A stretch of 39,936 nt of DNA from Utricularia gibba (lineage: Eukaryota > Streptophyta > Magnoliopsida > Lamiales > Lentibulariaceae). The stretch is taken from assembly GCA_002189035.1 (NCBI GenBank), contig NEEC01000147.1, positions 1 through 39,936 on the forward strand. The letters run 5' to 3'. The notes under the pieces are model-generated. The model did no database searches. It was not told the origin of the DNA and saw only the letters and a list, made by a program, of their open reading frames with translations. Positions 1 to 11,350 of the stretch are shown here, piece after piece. How positions within the stretch are numbered: position 1 is the first letter of the stretch; every line of letters starts with the position of its first letter. The position numbers and the translations under genes were made by a program.

Positions 1-718
1 ACCTTACCTTTGTCCCGTTCCAGGTGCACCCAAAGACCGCCTGCTCAAGTATAAAGTAAGTTGTTGAAAAAATCATGTGGGGTGCACGTGACATCATAAT
101 TTAAACAAATGCATCATTTTTTTTAATCGATTTGCATCCAGTTGACCTCATGAGCCATACAGAATCGGGGTCAAGGACCAAGTTCCCAGCGAGACTGGCC
201 GCCACAAACGAGAAGCGGTTCCTTGAAAAACCATGTAGGCAGCCCCCGAAAAACGAACGATAATAATATATCACTTTATTTGCCGGACTACAACTAACTC
301 TCGGTGCAAGCCAACCTTACCTTTGTCCCGTTCCAGGTGCACCCAAAGACCGCCTGCTCAAGTATAAAGTAAGTTGTTGAAAAAATCATGTGGGGTGCAC
401 GTGACATCATAATTTAAACAAATGCATCATTTTTTTTAATCGATTTGCATCCAGTTGACCTCATGAGCCATACAGAATCGGGGTCAAGGACCAAGTTCCC
501 AGCGAGACTGGCCGCCACAAAACGAGAAGCGGTTCCTTGAAAAACCATGTAGGCAGCCCCCGAAAACCGAACGATAATAAATACATCACTTTATTTGCCG
601 GACTACAACTAACTCTCGGTGCAAGCCAAACCTTACCTTTGTCCCGTTCCAGGTGCACCCAAAGACCGCCTGCTCAAGTATAAAGTAAGTTGTTGAAAAA
701 ATCATGTGGGGTGCACGT
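1..718 (+). repeat. Type A monomers, left edge (partial)
   Basis: This holds a little over two type A monomers, the first cut by the window edge within the TTACCTTTGTCCCGTTCCAG region. The copies carry the CCTTACC form of the second half. One-base differences occur in homopolymers, for example CCACAAACG against CCACAAAACG in the next copy. The block ends where GACATC changes to GATATC, the start of the first type B monomer. Confidence 0.9.
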
Positions 719-1028
719 GATATCGTAATTTAAACAAATGCATCATTGTTTCATTGATTTGTATCCTTTTGTCCTCATGAGCCATAAAGAATCGCGGGCC
801 CGGACCAAGTTCCTAGCAAAACTGGCCGCCACAAAACGAGAAGCGTTCCTTGAAAAACCATGTAGGCAACACCGAAAACCGAACGTTAATAAATACATCA
901 CTTTCTTTGCCGGGCTACAACTTACTTTGGGCCAAGGCCTAAGCTGATCTTTTCCGGTTCCAAGTGCCCCCAAGACCGCCTCCTCATGTATAAAGTATGT
1001 TGTTAAAAAAATCATGTGGGGTGCACTT
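719..1028 (+). repeat. Type B monomer 1
   Basis: This is a diverged monomer, recognised by a set of linked differences from type A: GATATCGTAATT at its start, TTCATTGATTTGTATCC in place of the T run and landmark, CATAAAGAATCGCGGGCCCG, TTCCTAGCAAAACTGG, GGCAACACCG, AACGTTAATAAA, CTTTCTTTGCCGGGC, CTTACTTTGGGCCAAGGCC, CCGGTTCCAAGTGCCCC and CCTCATGTATAAAGTATG. These are real substitutions spread along the full length, unlike the homopolymer changes among A copies. B is therefore an older lineage, not a noisy A copy. Confidence 0.92.
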
Positions 1029-1344
1029 GACATCGTAATTTAAACAAATGCATCATTTTTTTTATTCGATTTGCATCCAGTTGACCTCATGAGCCATACA
1101 GAAATGGGTCAAGGACCAAGTTCCCAGCGAGACTGGCCGCCACAAAAACGAGAAGCGGTTCCTTGAAAACCATGTAGGCAGCCCCCCGAAAAACGAACGA
1201 TAATAAATACATCACTTTATTTGCCGGACTACAACTAACTCTCGGTGCAAGCCAACATTACCTTTGTCCCGTTCCAGGTGCACCCAAAGACCGCCTGCTC
1301 AAGTATAAAGTAAGTTGTTGAAAAAAATCATGTGGGGTGCACGT
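1029..1344 (+). repeat. Type C monomer 1
   Basis: This is A-like overall but has its own marks: it begins GACATCGTAATT (G where A has A), has TTTATTCGATTT in place of TTTAATCGATTT, and reads CAGAAATGGG in place of CAGAATCGGGG. Its upstream box reads GTGCACTTGAC, not GTGCACGTGAC, because it joins the end of a B monomer. C lies directly after every B copy but one in the window, so B and C have been amplified as a pair. Confidence 0.88.
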
Positions 1345-2915
1345 GACATCATAATTTAAACAAATGCATCATTTTTTTTAATCGATTTGCATCCAGTTGA
1401 CCTCATGAGCCATACAGAATCGGGGTCAAGGACCAAGTTCCCAGCGAGACTGGCCGCCACAAAACGAGAAGCGGTTCCTTGAAAAACCATGTAGGCAGCC
1501 CCCGAAAACCGAACGATAATAAATACATCACTTTATTTGCCGGACTACAACTAACTCTCGGTGCAAGCCAAAACCTTACCTTTGTCCCGTTCCAGGTGCA
1601 CCCAAAGACCGCCTGCTCAAGTATAAAGTAAGTTGTTGAAAAAATCATGTGGGGTGCACGTGACATCATAATTTAAACAAATGCATCATTTTTTTAATCG
1701 ATTTGCATCCAGTTGACCTCATGAGCCATACAGAATCGGGGTCAAGGACCAAGTTCCCAGCGAGACTGGCCGCCACAAAACGAGAAGCGGTTCCTTGAAA
1801 AACCATGTAGGCAGCCCCCGAAAACCGAACGATAATAAATACATCACTTTATTTGCCGGACTACAACTAACTCTCGGTGCAAGCCAAACTTACCTTTGTC
1901 CCGTTCCAGGTGCACCCAAAGACCGCCTGCTCAAGTATAAAGTAAGTTGTTGAAAAAATCATGTGGGGTGCACGTGACATCATAATTTAAACAAATGCAT
2001 CATTTTTTTTAATCGATTTGCATCCAGTTGACCTCATGAGCCATACAGAATCGGGGTCAAGGACCAAGTTCCCAGCGAGACTGGCCGCCACAAAACGAGA
2101 AGCGGTTCCTTGAAAAACCATGTAGGCAGCCCCCGAAAACGAACGATAATAAATACATCACTTTATTTGCCGGACTACAACTAACTCGATGCAAGCCAAC
2201 CTTACCTTTGTCCCGTTCCAGGTGCACCCAAAGACCGCCTGCTCAAGTATAAAGTAAGTTGTTGAAAAAATCATGTGGGGTGCACGTGACATCATAATTT
2301 AAACAAATGCATCATTTTTTTTAATCGATTTGCATCCAGTTGACCTCATGAGCCATACAGAATCGGGGTCAAGGACCAAGTTCCCAGCGAGACTGGCCGC
2401 CACAAAACGAGAAGCGGTTCCTTGAAAAACCATGTAGGCAGCCCCGAAAACGAACGATAATAAATACATCACTTTATTTGCCGGACTACAACTAACTCTC
2501 GGTGCAAGCCAACCTTACCTTTGTCCCGTTCCAGGTGCACCCAAAGACCGCCTGCTCAAGTATAAAGTAAGTTGTTGAAAAAATCATGTGGGGTGCACGT
2601 GACATCATAATTTAAACAAATGCATCATTTTTTTTAATCGATTTGCATCCAGTTGACCTCATGAGCCATACAGAATCGGGGTCAAGGACCAAGTTCCCAG
2701 CGAGACTGGCCGCCACAAAACGAGAAGCGGTTCCTTGAAAAACCATGTAGGCAGCCCCCGAAAAGAACGATAATAAAATACATCACTTTATTTGCCGGAC
2801 TACAACTAACTCTCGGTGCAAGCCAAACCTTACCTTTGTCCCGTTCCAGGTGCACCCAAAGACCGCCTGCTCAAGTATAAAGTAAGTTGTTGAAAAAATC
2901 ATGTGGGGTGCACGT
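1345..2915 (+). repeat. Block of five type A monomers
   Basis: Five consecutive A copies lie between the first C and the second B. One copy carries the rarer CGATGCAAGCC form near 2187 in place of CGGTGCAAGCC. Other differences are indels in homopolymers, such as the loss of one or two C in the run after GCAG. Confidence 0.9.
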
Positions 2916-3227
2916 GATATCGTAATTTAAACAAATGCATCATTTATTCATTGATTTGTATCCTTTGTCCTCATGAGCCATAAAGAATCGCGGGCCCGGA
3001 CCAAGTTCCTAGCGAAACTGGCCGCCACAAAACGAGAAGCTGTTCCTTGAAAAACCATGTAGGCAACACCGAAAACCGAACGTTAATAAATACATCACTT
3101 TCTTTGCCGGGCTACAACTTACTTTGGGCAAGGCCTAAGCTGATCTTTTTTCCGGTTCCAAGTGCCCCCCAAGACCGCCTCCTCATGTATAAAGTATGTT
3201 GTTAAAAAAATCATGTGGGGTGCACTT
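2916..3227 (+). repeat. Type B monomer 2
   Basis: This carries the full set of B differences, including GATATCG at the start, TGATTTGTATCC, CGCGGGCCCGG, TTCCTAGCGAAACTGG, AACGTTAATAAA and CCTCATGTATAAAGTATG. It differs from B1 by GCTGTTCC in place of GCGTTCC and by a shorter CATTTATTCATTG segment. The start is 2197 bp after B1, equal to seven monomers. Confidence 0.92.
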
Positions 3228-3544
3228 GACATCGTAATTTAAACAAATGCATCATTTTTTTTATTCGATTTGCATCCAGTTGACCTCATGAGCCAGACAG
3301 AAATGGGGTCAAGGACCAAGTTCCCAGCGAGACTGGCCGCCACAAAAACGAGAAGCGGTTCCTTGATAAACCATGCAGGCAGCCCCCGAAAAACGAACGA
3401 TAATAAATACATCACTTTATTTGCCGGACTACAACTAACTCTCGGTGCAAGCCAAACATTACCTTTGTCCCGTTCCAGGTGCACCCAAAGACCGCCTGCT
3501 CAAGTATAAAGTAAGTTGTTGAAAAAATCATGTGGGGTGCACGT
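3228..3544 (+). repeat. Type C monomer 2
   Basis: The C marks are complete: TTTATTCGATTT, CCAGACAGAAATGGGG, and GACATCGTAATT at the start. It also has TTGATAAACCATGCAGGCAG, where A has TTGAAAAACCATGTAGG. The CATGCAGG form recurs in C5, C7 and C8 but not in C3, C4 or C6. Confidence 0.9.
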
Positions 3545-5109
3545 GACATCATAATTTAAACAAATGCATCATTTTTTTTAATCGATTTGCATCCAGTTGA
3601 CCTCATGAGCCATACAGAATCGGGTCAAGGACCAAGTTCCCAGCGAGACTGGCCGCCACAAAACGAGAAGCGGTTCCTTGAAAAACCATGTAGGCAGCCC
3701 CCGAAAACCGAACGATAATAAATACATCACTTTATTTGCCGGACTACAACTAACTCTCGGTGCAAGCCAACCTTACCTTTGTCCCGTTCCAGTGCACCCA
3801 AAGACCGCCTGCTCAAGTATAAAGTAAGTTGTTGAAAAAATCATGTGGGGTGCACGTGACATCATAATTTAAACAAATGCATCATTTTTTTTAATCGATT
3901 TGCATCCAGTTGACCTCATGAGCCATACAGAATCGGGGTCAAGGACCAAGTTCCCAGCGAGACTGGCCGCCACAAAACGAGAAGCGGTTCCTTGAAAAAC
4001 CATGTAGGCAGCCCCCGAAAACCGAACGATAATAAATACATCACTTTATTTGCCGGACTACAACTAACTCTCGTGCAAGCCAAACATTACCTTTGTCCGT
4101 TCCAGGTGCACCCAAAGACCGCCTGCTCAAGTATAAAGTAAGTTGTTGAAAAAATCATGTGGGGTGCACGTGACATCATAATTTAAACAAATGCATCATT
4201 TTTTTTAATCGATTTGCATCCAGTTGACCTCATGAGCCATACAGAATCGGGGTCAAGGACCAAGTTCCCAGCGAGACTGGCCGCCACAAAACGAGAAGCG
4301 GTTCCTTGAAAAACCATGTAGGCAGCCCCGAAAACGAACGATAATAAATACATCACTTTATTTGCCGGACTACAACTAACTCTCGGCCAAGCCAACCTTA
4401 CCTTTGTCCCGTTCCAGGTGCACCCAAAGACCGCCTGCTCAAGTATAAAGTAAGTTGTTGAAAAAATCATGTGGGGTGCACGTGACATCATAATTTAAAC
4501 AAATGCATCATTTTTTTTATTCGATTTGCATCCAGTTGACCTCATGAGCCATACAGAATCGGGGTCAAGGACCAAGTTCCCAGCGAGACTGGCCGCCACA
4601 AAACGAGAAGCGGTTCCTTGAAAAACCATGTAGGCAGCCCCCGAAAACGAACGATAATAAATACATCACTTTATTTGCCGGACTACAACTAACTCTCGAT
4701 GCAAGCCAACCTTACCTTTGTCCCGTTCCAGGTGCACCCAAAGACCGCCTGCTCAAGTATAAAGTAAGTTGTTGAAAAAATCATGTGGGGTGCACGTGAC
4801 ATCATAATTTAAACAAATGCATCATTTTTTTAATCGATTTGCATCCAGTTGACCTCATGAGCCATACAGAATCGGGGTCAAGGACCAAGTTCCCAGCGAG
4901 ACTGGCCGCCACAAAACGAGAAGCGGTTCCTTGAAAAACCATGTAGGCAGCCCCGAAACCGAACGATAATAAATACATCACTTTATTTGCCGGACTACAA
5001 CTAACTCTCGGTGCAAGCCAAACCTTACCTTTGTCCGTTCCAGGTGCACCCAAAGACCGCCTGCTCAAGTATAAAGTAAGTTGTTGAAAAAATCATGTGG
5101 GGTGCACGT
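3545..5109 (+). repeat. Block of five type A monomers
   Basis: Five A copies separate C2 from B3. The fourth carries CGATGCAAGCC at about 4697, which is 413 bp before the next B start. The fourth copy also begins with the C-like TTTATTCGATTT (about 4510-4525) although the rest of it is A-type, a sign of short-tract exchange between monomer types. Confidence 0.9.
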
Positions 5110-5420
5110 GATATCGTAATTTAAACAAATGCATCATTGTATTCATTGATTTGTATCCTTTTGTCCTCATGAGCCATAAAGAATCGCGGGCCCGGACCAA
5201 GTTCCTAGCGAAACTGGCCGCCACAAAACGAGAAGCTGTTCCTTGAAAAACCATGTAGGCAACACCGAAAACCGAACGTTAATAAATACATCACTTTCTT
5301 TGCCGGCTACAACTTACTTTGGGCCAAGGCCTAAGCTGATCTTTTTCCGGTTCCAAGTGCCCCCAAGACCGCCTCCTCATGTATAAAGTATGTTGTTAAA
5401 AAATCATGTGGGGTGCACTT
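5110..5420 (+). repeat. Type B monomer 3
   Basis: This is a full B monomer with GATATCG, ATTCATTGATTTGTATCC, CGCGGGCCCGG, TTCCTAGCG, GCTGTTCC, AACGTTAATAAA and GGGCCAAGGCC. It starts 2194 bp after B2, again seven monomers. One G is missing in TTTGCCGGCTAC relative to the other B copies. Confidence 0.92.
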
Positions 5421-5736
5421 GACATCGTAATTTAAACAAATGCATCATTTTTTTTATTCGATTTGCATCCAGTTGACCTCATGAGCCAGACAGAAATGGG
5501 GTCAAGGACCAAGTTCCCAGCGAGACTGGCCGCCACAAAACGAGAAGCGGTTCCTTGAAAAACCATGTAGGCAGCCCCCGAAAAACGAACGATAATAAAT
5601 ACATCACTTTATTTGCCGGACTACAACTAACTCTCGGTGCAAGCCAAACATTACCTTTGTCCCGTTCCAGGTGCACCCAAAGACCGCCTGCTCAAGTATA
5701 AAGTAAGTTGTTGAAAAAATCATGTGGGGTGCACGT
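5421..5736 (+). repeat. Type C monomer 3
   Basis: C marks are present (TTTATTCGATTT, CCAGACAGAAATGGGG). It reads CCATGTAGG like A, so it belongs to the C subgroup without the CATGCAGG change. Confidence 0.9.
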
Positions 5737-6673
5737 GACATCATAATTTAAACAAATGCATCATTTTTTTAATCGATTTGCATCCAGTTGACCTCATGAG
5801 CCATACAGAATCGGGTCAAGGACCAAGTTCCCGCGAGACTGGCCGCCACAAAACGAGAAGCGGTTCCTTGAAAAACCATGTAGGCAGCCCCCGAAAACCG
5901 AACGATAATAAATACATCACTTTATTTGCCGACTACAACTAACTCTCGGTGCAAGCCAATTACCTTTTGTCCGTTCCAGTGCACCCAAAGACCGCCTGCT
6001 CAAGTATAAAGTAAGTTGTTGAAAAAATCATGTGGGGTGCACGTGACATCATAATTTAAACAAATGCATCATTTTTTTTAATCGATTTGCATCCAGTTGA
6101 CCTCATGAGCCATACAGAATCGGGGTCAAGGACCAAGTTCCCAGCGAGACTGGCCGCCACAAAACGAGAAGCGGTTCCTTGAAAAACCATGTAGGCAGCC
6201 CCCGAAAAGCGAACGATAATAAATACATCACTTTATTTGCCGGACTACAACTAACTCTCGATGCAAGCCATAACCTTACCTTTGTCCCGTTCCAGGTGCA
6301 CCCAAAGACCGCCTGCTCAAGTATAAAGTAAGTTGTTGAAAAAATCATGTGGGGTGCACGTGACATCATAATTTAAACAAATGCATCATTTTTTTTAATC
6401 GATTTGCATCCAGTTGACCTCATGAGCCATACAGAATCGGGGTCAAGGACCAAGTTCCCAGCGAGACTGGCCGCCACAAAACGAGAAGCGGTTCCTTGAA
6501 AAACCATGTAGGCAGCCCCCGAAAACGAACGATAATAAATACATCTTTTTATTTGCCGGACTACAACTAACTCTCGGCAAGCCAACCTTACCTTTGTCCC
6601 GTTCCAAGTGCACCCAAAAACCGCCTGCTCAAGTATAAAGTAAGTTGTTGAAAAAATCATGTGGGGTGCACGT
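5737..6673 (+). repeat. Block of three type A monomers
   Basis: Three A copies lie between C3 and B4. The middle one (about 6050-6365) carries three rare marks together: CGAAAAGCGAACG near 6205, CTCGATGCAAG near 6259 and GCAAGCCATA. The same combination returns once, 4364 bp later, at about 10,569-10,640. Confidence 0.9.
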
Positions 6674-6985
6674 GATATCGTAATTTAAACAAATGCATCA
6701 TTGTATTCATTGATTTGTATCCTTTTGTCCTCATGAGCCATAAAGAATCGCGGGCCCGGACCAAGTTCCTAGCGAGACTGGCCGCACAAAACGAGAAGCT
6801 GTTCCTTGAAAAACCATGTAGGCAACACCGAAAACCGAACGTTAATAAATACATCACTTTCTTTGCCGGGCTACAACTTACTTTGGGCCAAGGCCTAAGC
6901 TGATCTTTTTCCGGTTCCAAGTGCCCCCCAAAACCGCCTCTCATGTATAAAGTATGTTGTTAAAAAAATCATGTGGGGTGCACTT
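6674..6985 (+). repeat. Type B monomer 4
   Basis: This is a full B monomer with GATATCG, TGATTTGTATCC, CGCGGGCCCGG, GCTGTTCC and GGGCCAAGGCC. It reads CTAGCGAGACTGG, which combines the B form (CTAGC) with the A form (GAGACTGG). It lies 1564 bp after B3, five monomers. Confidence 0.91.
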
Positions 6986-7300
6986 GACATCGTAATTTAA
7001 ACAAATGCATCATTTTTTTTTTCGATTTGCATCCAGTTGACCTCATGAGCCAGACAGAAATGGGGTCAAGGACCAAGTTCCCAGCGAGACTGGCCGCCAC
7101 AAAACGAGAAGCGGTTCCTTGAAAAACCATGTAGGCAGCCCCCGAAAAACGAACGATAATAAATACATCACTTTATTTGCCGGACTACAACTAACTCTCG
7201 GTGCAAGCCAAACATTACCTTTGTCCCGTTCCAGGTGCACCCAAAGACCGCCTGCTCAAGTATAAAGTAAGTTGTTGAAAAAATCATGTGGGGTGCACGT
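6986..7300 (+). repeat. Type C monomer 4
   Basis: C marks are present (CCAGACAGAAATGGGG, TTCGATTT). The T run is continuous into TTCGATTT, with the A of TTTATTCG lost. It has the CCATGTAGG form. Confidence 0.89.
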
Positions 7301-7615
7301 GACATCATAATTTAAACAAATGCATCATTTTTTTTAATCGATTTGCATCCAGTTGACCTCATGAGCCATACAGAATCGGGGTCAAGGACCAAGTTCCCAG
7401 CGAGACTGGCCGCCACAAAACGAGAAGCGGTTCCTTGAAAAACCATGTAGGCAGCCCCCGAAAACCGAACGATAATAAATACATCACTTTATTTGCCGGA
7501 CTACAACTAACTCTCGGTGCAAGCCAAACCTTACTTTGTCCCGTTCCAGGTGCACCCAAAGACCGCCTGCTCAAGTATAAAGTAAGTTGTTGAAAAAATC
7601 ATGTGGGGTGCACGT
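7301..7615 (+). repeat. Single type A monomer
   Basis: One A copy separates C4 from B5, so the higher-order unit here has only three monomers. It shows one-base losses such as CCTTACTTTGTCC in place of CCTTACCTTTGTCC. Confidence 0.9.
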
Positions 7616-7924
7616 GATATCGTAATTTAAACAAATGCATCATTGTATTCATTGATTTGTATCCTTTTGTCCTCATGAGCCATACAGAATCGCGGGCCCG
7701 GACCAAGTTCCAGCAAAGACTGGCCGCCACAAAACGAGAAGCTGTTCCTTGAAAAACCATGTAGGCAACCCCGAAAACCGAACGTTAATAAATACATCAC
7801 TTTCTTGCCGGGCTACAACTTACTTTGGGCCAAGCCTAAGCTGATTTTCCGGTTCCAAGTGCCCCCCAAGACCGCCTGCTCATGTATAAAGTAAGTTGTT
7901 GAAAAAATCATGTGGGGTGCACTT
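7616..7924 (+). repeat. Type B monomer 5, partly A-like
   Basis: It begins as B (GATATCG, TGATTTGTATCC, CGCGGGCCCGG) and keeps AACGTTAATAAA and CCGGTTCCAAGTGCCCC. It also has A features: CATACAGAATCG, CCTGCTCATG, AAGTAAGTTGTTGAAAAAATC at the end, and GGCAACCCCG in place of GGCAACACCG. The mosaic pattern fits gene conversion or unequal crossing over between A and B. It lies 942 bp after B4. Confidence 0.85.
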
Positions 7925-8234
7925 GACATCATAATTTAAACAAATGCATCATTTTTTTTTATCGATTTGCATCCAGTTGACCTCATGAGCCATACAGAAT
8001 GGGGTCAAGGACCAAGTTCCCAGCGACTGGCCGCCACAACGAGAAGCGGTTCCTTGAAAACCATGCAGGCAGCCCCCGAAAAACGAACGATAATAAATAC
8101 ATCACTTTATTTGCCGGACTACAACTAACTCTCGGTGCAAGCCAAACATTACCTTTGTCCCGTTCCAGGTGCACCCAAAGACCGCCTGCTCAAGTATAAA
8201 GTAAGTTGTTGAAAAAATCATGTGGGGTGCACGT
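7925..8234 (+). repeat. Type C monomer 5
   Basis: This is a C monomer by position and by CAGAATGGGGTC, but it starts GACATCATAATT and has TTTATCGATTT, both closer to A. It carries the CATGCAGG form and two small losses (CAGCGACTGG, CCACAACGAG). It appears to be a C/A mosaic. Confidence 0.78.
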
Positions 8235-8854
8235 GACATCATAATTTAAACAAAATGCATCATTTTTTTAATCGATTTGCATCCAGTTGACCTCATGAGC
8301 CATACAGAATCGGGTCAAGGACCAAGTTCCCAGCGAGACTGGCCGCCACAAAAGAGAACGGTTCCTTGAAAACCATGTAGGCAGCCCCCGAAAACCGAAC
8401 GATAATAAATACATCACTTTATTTGCCGACTACAACTAACTCTCGGTGCAAGCCAAACTTACCTTTGTCCGTTCCAGGTGCACCCAAAGACCGCCTGCTC
8501 AAGTATAAAGTAAGTTGTTGAAAAAATCATGTGGGGTGCACGTGACATCATAATTTAAACAAATGCATCATTTTTTTTAATCGATTTGCATCCAGTTGAC
8601 CTCATGAGCCATACAGAATCGGGGTCAAGGACCAAGTTCCCAGCGAGACTGGCCGCCACAAAACGAGAAGCGTTCCTTGAAAAACCATGTAGGCAGCCCC
8701 GAAAAACGAACGATAATAAATACATCACTTTATTTGCCGGACTACAACTAACTCTCGGTGCAAGCCAAATTACCTTTGTCCCGTTCCAAGGTGCACCCAA
8801 AGACCGCCTGCTCAAGTATAAAGTAGTTGTTGAAAAAATCATGTGGGTGCACGT
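8235..8854 (+). repeat. Block of two type A monomers
   Basis: Two A copies lie between C5 and the hybrid B6. The first has several one-base losses (CAAAAGAGAACGG, TTGCCGACTAC, TTGTCCGTTCC). The second keeps the full GGGG run but has AGCGTTCC and AGTAGTTG. Confidence 0.88.
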
Positions 8855-9163
8855 GACATCATAATTTAAACAAATGCATCATTTTTTTAATCGATTTGCA
8901 TCCAGTTGACCTCATGAGCCATACAGAATCGGGTCAAGGACCAAGTTCCTAGCAAAACTGGCCGCCACAAAACGAGAAGCGTTCCTTGAAAAACCATGTA
9001 GGCAGCACCGAAAACCGAACGTTAATAAATACATCACTTTCTTTGCCGGACTACAACTTACTTTGGGCCAAGCCTACTGATCTTTTTCCGGTTCCAAGTG
9101 CCCCCAAAGACCGCCTCCTCATGTATAAAGTATGTTGTTAAAAAAAATCATGTGGGTGCACTT
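8855..9163 (+). repeat. A-to-B hybrid monomer (B6)
   Basis: The first 90 or so bases are type A (GACATCATAATT, TTAATCGATTTGCATCC, CATACAGAATCGGG). From about 8948 the sequence is type B: TTCCTAGCAAAACTGG, GGCAGCACCG, AACGTTAATAAA, CTTTCTTTGCCGG, CTTACTTTGGGCC, CCGGTTCCAAGTG, CCTCATGTATAAAGTATG. The switch lies in GACCAAGTTCC, which both types share. It is followed by a C monomer, as B copies usually are. Confidence 0.87.
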
Positions 9164-9469
9164 GACATCGTAATTTAAACAATGCATCATTTTTTTATTC
9201 GATTGCATCCAGTTGACCTCATGAGCCATACAGAATGGGGTCAAGGACCAAGTTCCCAGCGAGACTGGCCGCCACAAAACGAGAAGCGGTTCCTTGAAAA
9301 CCATGTAGGCAGCCCCCGAAAACGAACGATAATAAATACATCACTTTATTTGCCGGACTACAACTAACTCTCGGTGCAAGCCAAACATTACCTTTGTCCC
9401 GTTCCAGGTGCACCCAAAGACCGCCTGCTCAAGTATAAAGTTGTTGAAAAAATCATGTGGGGTGCACGT
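9164..9469 (+). repeat. Type C monomer 6
   Basis: C marks are GACATCGTAATT, TTTATTCGATT and CAGAATGGGGTC. The end reads AGTATAAAGTTGTTG, a loss of four bases (TAAG) relative to other copies. It has the CCATGTAGG form. Confidence 0.86.
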
Positions 9470-9783
9470 GACATCATAATTTAAACAAATGCATCATTTT
9501 TTTTAATCGATTTGCATCCAGTTGACCTCATGAGCCATACAGAATCGGGTCAAGGACCAAGTTCCCAGCGAGACTGGCCGCCACAAAACGAGAAGCGGTT
9601 CCTTGAAAAACCATGTAGGCAGCCCCCGAAAACGAACGATAATAAATACATCACTTTATTTGCCGGACTACAACTAACTCTCGGTGCAAGCCAAACCTTA
9701 CCTTTGTCCCGTTCCAGGTGCACCCAAAGACCGCCTGCTCAAGTATAAAGTAAGTTGTTGAAAAAATCATGTGGGGTGCACGT
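9470..9783 (+). repeat. Single type A monomer
   Basis: One A copy lies between C6 and B7, giving a three-monomer unit like the one at 6674-7615. Confidence 0.9.
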
Positions 9784-10096
9784 GATATCGTAATTTAAAC
9801 AAATGCATCATTGTATTCATTGATTTGTATCCTTTTGTCCTCATGAGCCATAAAGAATCGCGGGCCCGGACCAAGTTCCTAGCAAAACTGGCCGCCACAA
9901 AACGAGAAGCTGTTCCTTGAAAAACCATGTAGGCAACCCCGAAAACCGAACGTTAATAAATACATCACTTTCTTTGCCGGGCTACAACTACTTTGGGCCA
10001 AGCCTAAGCTGATCTTTTTCCGGTTCCAAGTGCCCCCCAAGACCGCCTCCTCATGTATAAAGTATGTTGTTAAAAAAAATCATGTGGGGTGCACTT
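9784..10096 (+). repeat. Type B monomer 7
   Basis: This is a full B monomer (GATATCG, TGATTTGTATCC, CGCGGGCCCGG, TTCCTAGCAAAACTGG, GCTGTTCC, AACGTTAATAAA). It has GGCAACCCCG like B5 and CAACTACTTTGGG with one T lost. Confidence 0.91.
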
Positions 10097-10410
10097 GACA
10101 TCGTAATTTAAACAAATGCATCATTTTTTTTATTCGATTTGCATCCAGTTGACCTCATGAGCCAGACAGAAATGGGGTCAAGGACCAAGTTCCCAGCGAG
10201 ACTGGCCGCCACAAAACGAGAAGCGGTTCCTTGAAAACCATGCAGGCAGCCCCGAAAAACGAACGATAATAAATACATCACTTTATTTGCCGGACTACAA
10301 CTAACTCTCGGTGCAAGCCAAACATTACCTTTGTCCCGTTCCAGGTGCACCCAAAGACCGCCTGCTCAAGTATAAAGTAAGTTGTTGAAAAAATCATGTG
10401 GGGTGCACGT
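10097..10410 (+). repeat. Type C monomer 7
   Basis: C marks are complete (TTTATTCGATTT, CCAGACAGAAATGGGG) and it has the CATGCAGG form shared with C2, C5 and C8. Confidence 0.9.
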
Positions 10411-11037
10411 GACATCATAATTTAAACAAATGCATCATTTTTTTTAATCGATTTGCATCCAGTTGACCTCATGAGCCATACAGAATCGGGGTCAAGGACC
10501 AAGTTCCCAGCGAGACTGGCCGCCATAAAACGAGAAGCGGTTCCTTGAAAAACCATGTAGGCAGCCCCCGAAAAGCGAACGATAATAAATACATCACTTT
10601 ATTTGCCGGACTACAACTAACTCTCGATGCAAGCCATACCTTACCTTTGTCCCGTTCCAGGTGCACCCAAAGACCGCCTGCTCAAGTATAAAGTAAGTTG
10701 TTGAAAAAATCATGTGGGGTGCACGTGACATCATAATTTAAACAAATGCATCATTTTTTTTAATCGATTTGCATCCAGTTGACCTCATGAGCCATACAGA
10801 ATCGGGGTCAAGGACCAAGTTCCCAGCGAGACTGGCCGCCACAAAACGAGAAGCGGTTCCTTGAAAAACCATGTAGGCAGCCCCCGAAAACCGAACAATA
10901 ATAAATACATCACTTTATTTGCCGGACTACAACTAACTCTCGGTGCAAGCCAAACCTTACCTTTCGTTCCAGGTGCACCCAAAGACGCCTGCTCAAGTAT
11001 AAAGTAAGTTGTTGAAAAAATCATGTGGGGTGCACGT
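10411..11037 (+). repeat. Block of two type A monomers
   Basis: The first copy carries CGAAAAGCGAACG, CTCGATGCAAG and GCAAGCCATA, the same rare set seen at 6205-6270, and also GCCATAAAACG, a substitution in the GCCACAAAACG block. The second copy has lost TGTCC from CCTTTGTCCCGTTCC. Confidence 0.9.
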
Positions 11038-11350
11038 GATATCGTAATTTAAACAAATGCATCATTGTATTCATTGATTTGTATCCTTTTGTCCTCATGA
11101 GCCATAAAGAATCGCGGGCCCGGACCAAGTTCCTAGCAAAACTGGCCGCCACAAAACGAGAAGCTGTTCCTTGAAAAACCATGTAGGCAACACCGAAAAC
11201 CGAACGTTAATAAATACATCACTTTCTTTGCCGGGCTACAACTTACTTTGGGCCAAGGCCTAAGCTGATCTTTTTCCGGTTCCAAGTGCCCCCCAAACCG
11301 CCTCCTCATGTATAAAGTATGTTGTTAAAAAAATCATGTGGGGTGCACTT
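11038..11350 (+). repeat. Type B monomer 8
   Basis: This is a full B monomer with GATATCG, TGATTTGTATCC, CGCGGGCCCGG, TTCCTAGCAAAACTGG, GGCAACACCG and GGGCCAAGGCC. It starts exactly 4364 bp after B4, the same distance as between the two marked A copies that precede them. Confidence 0.92.
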
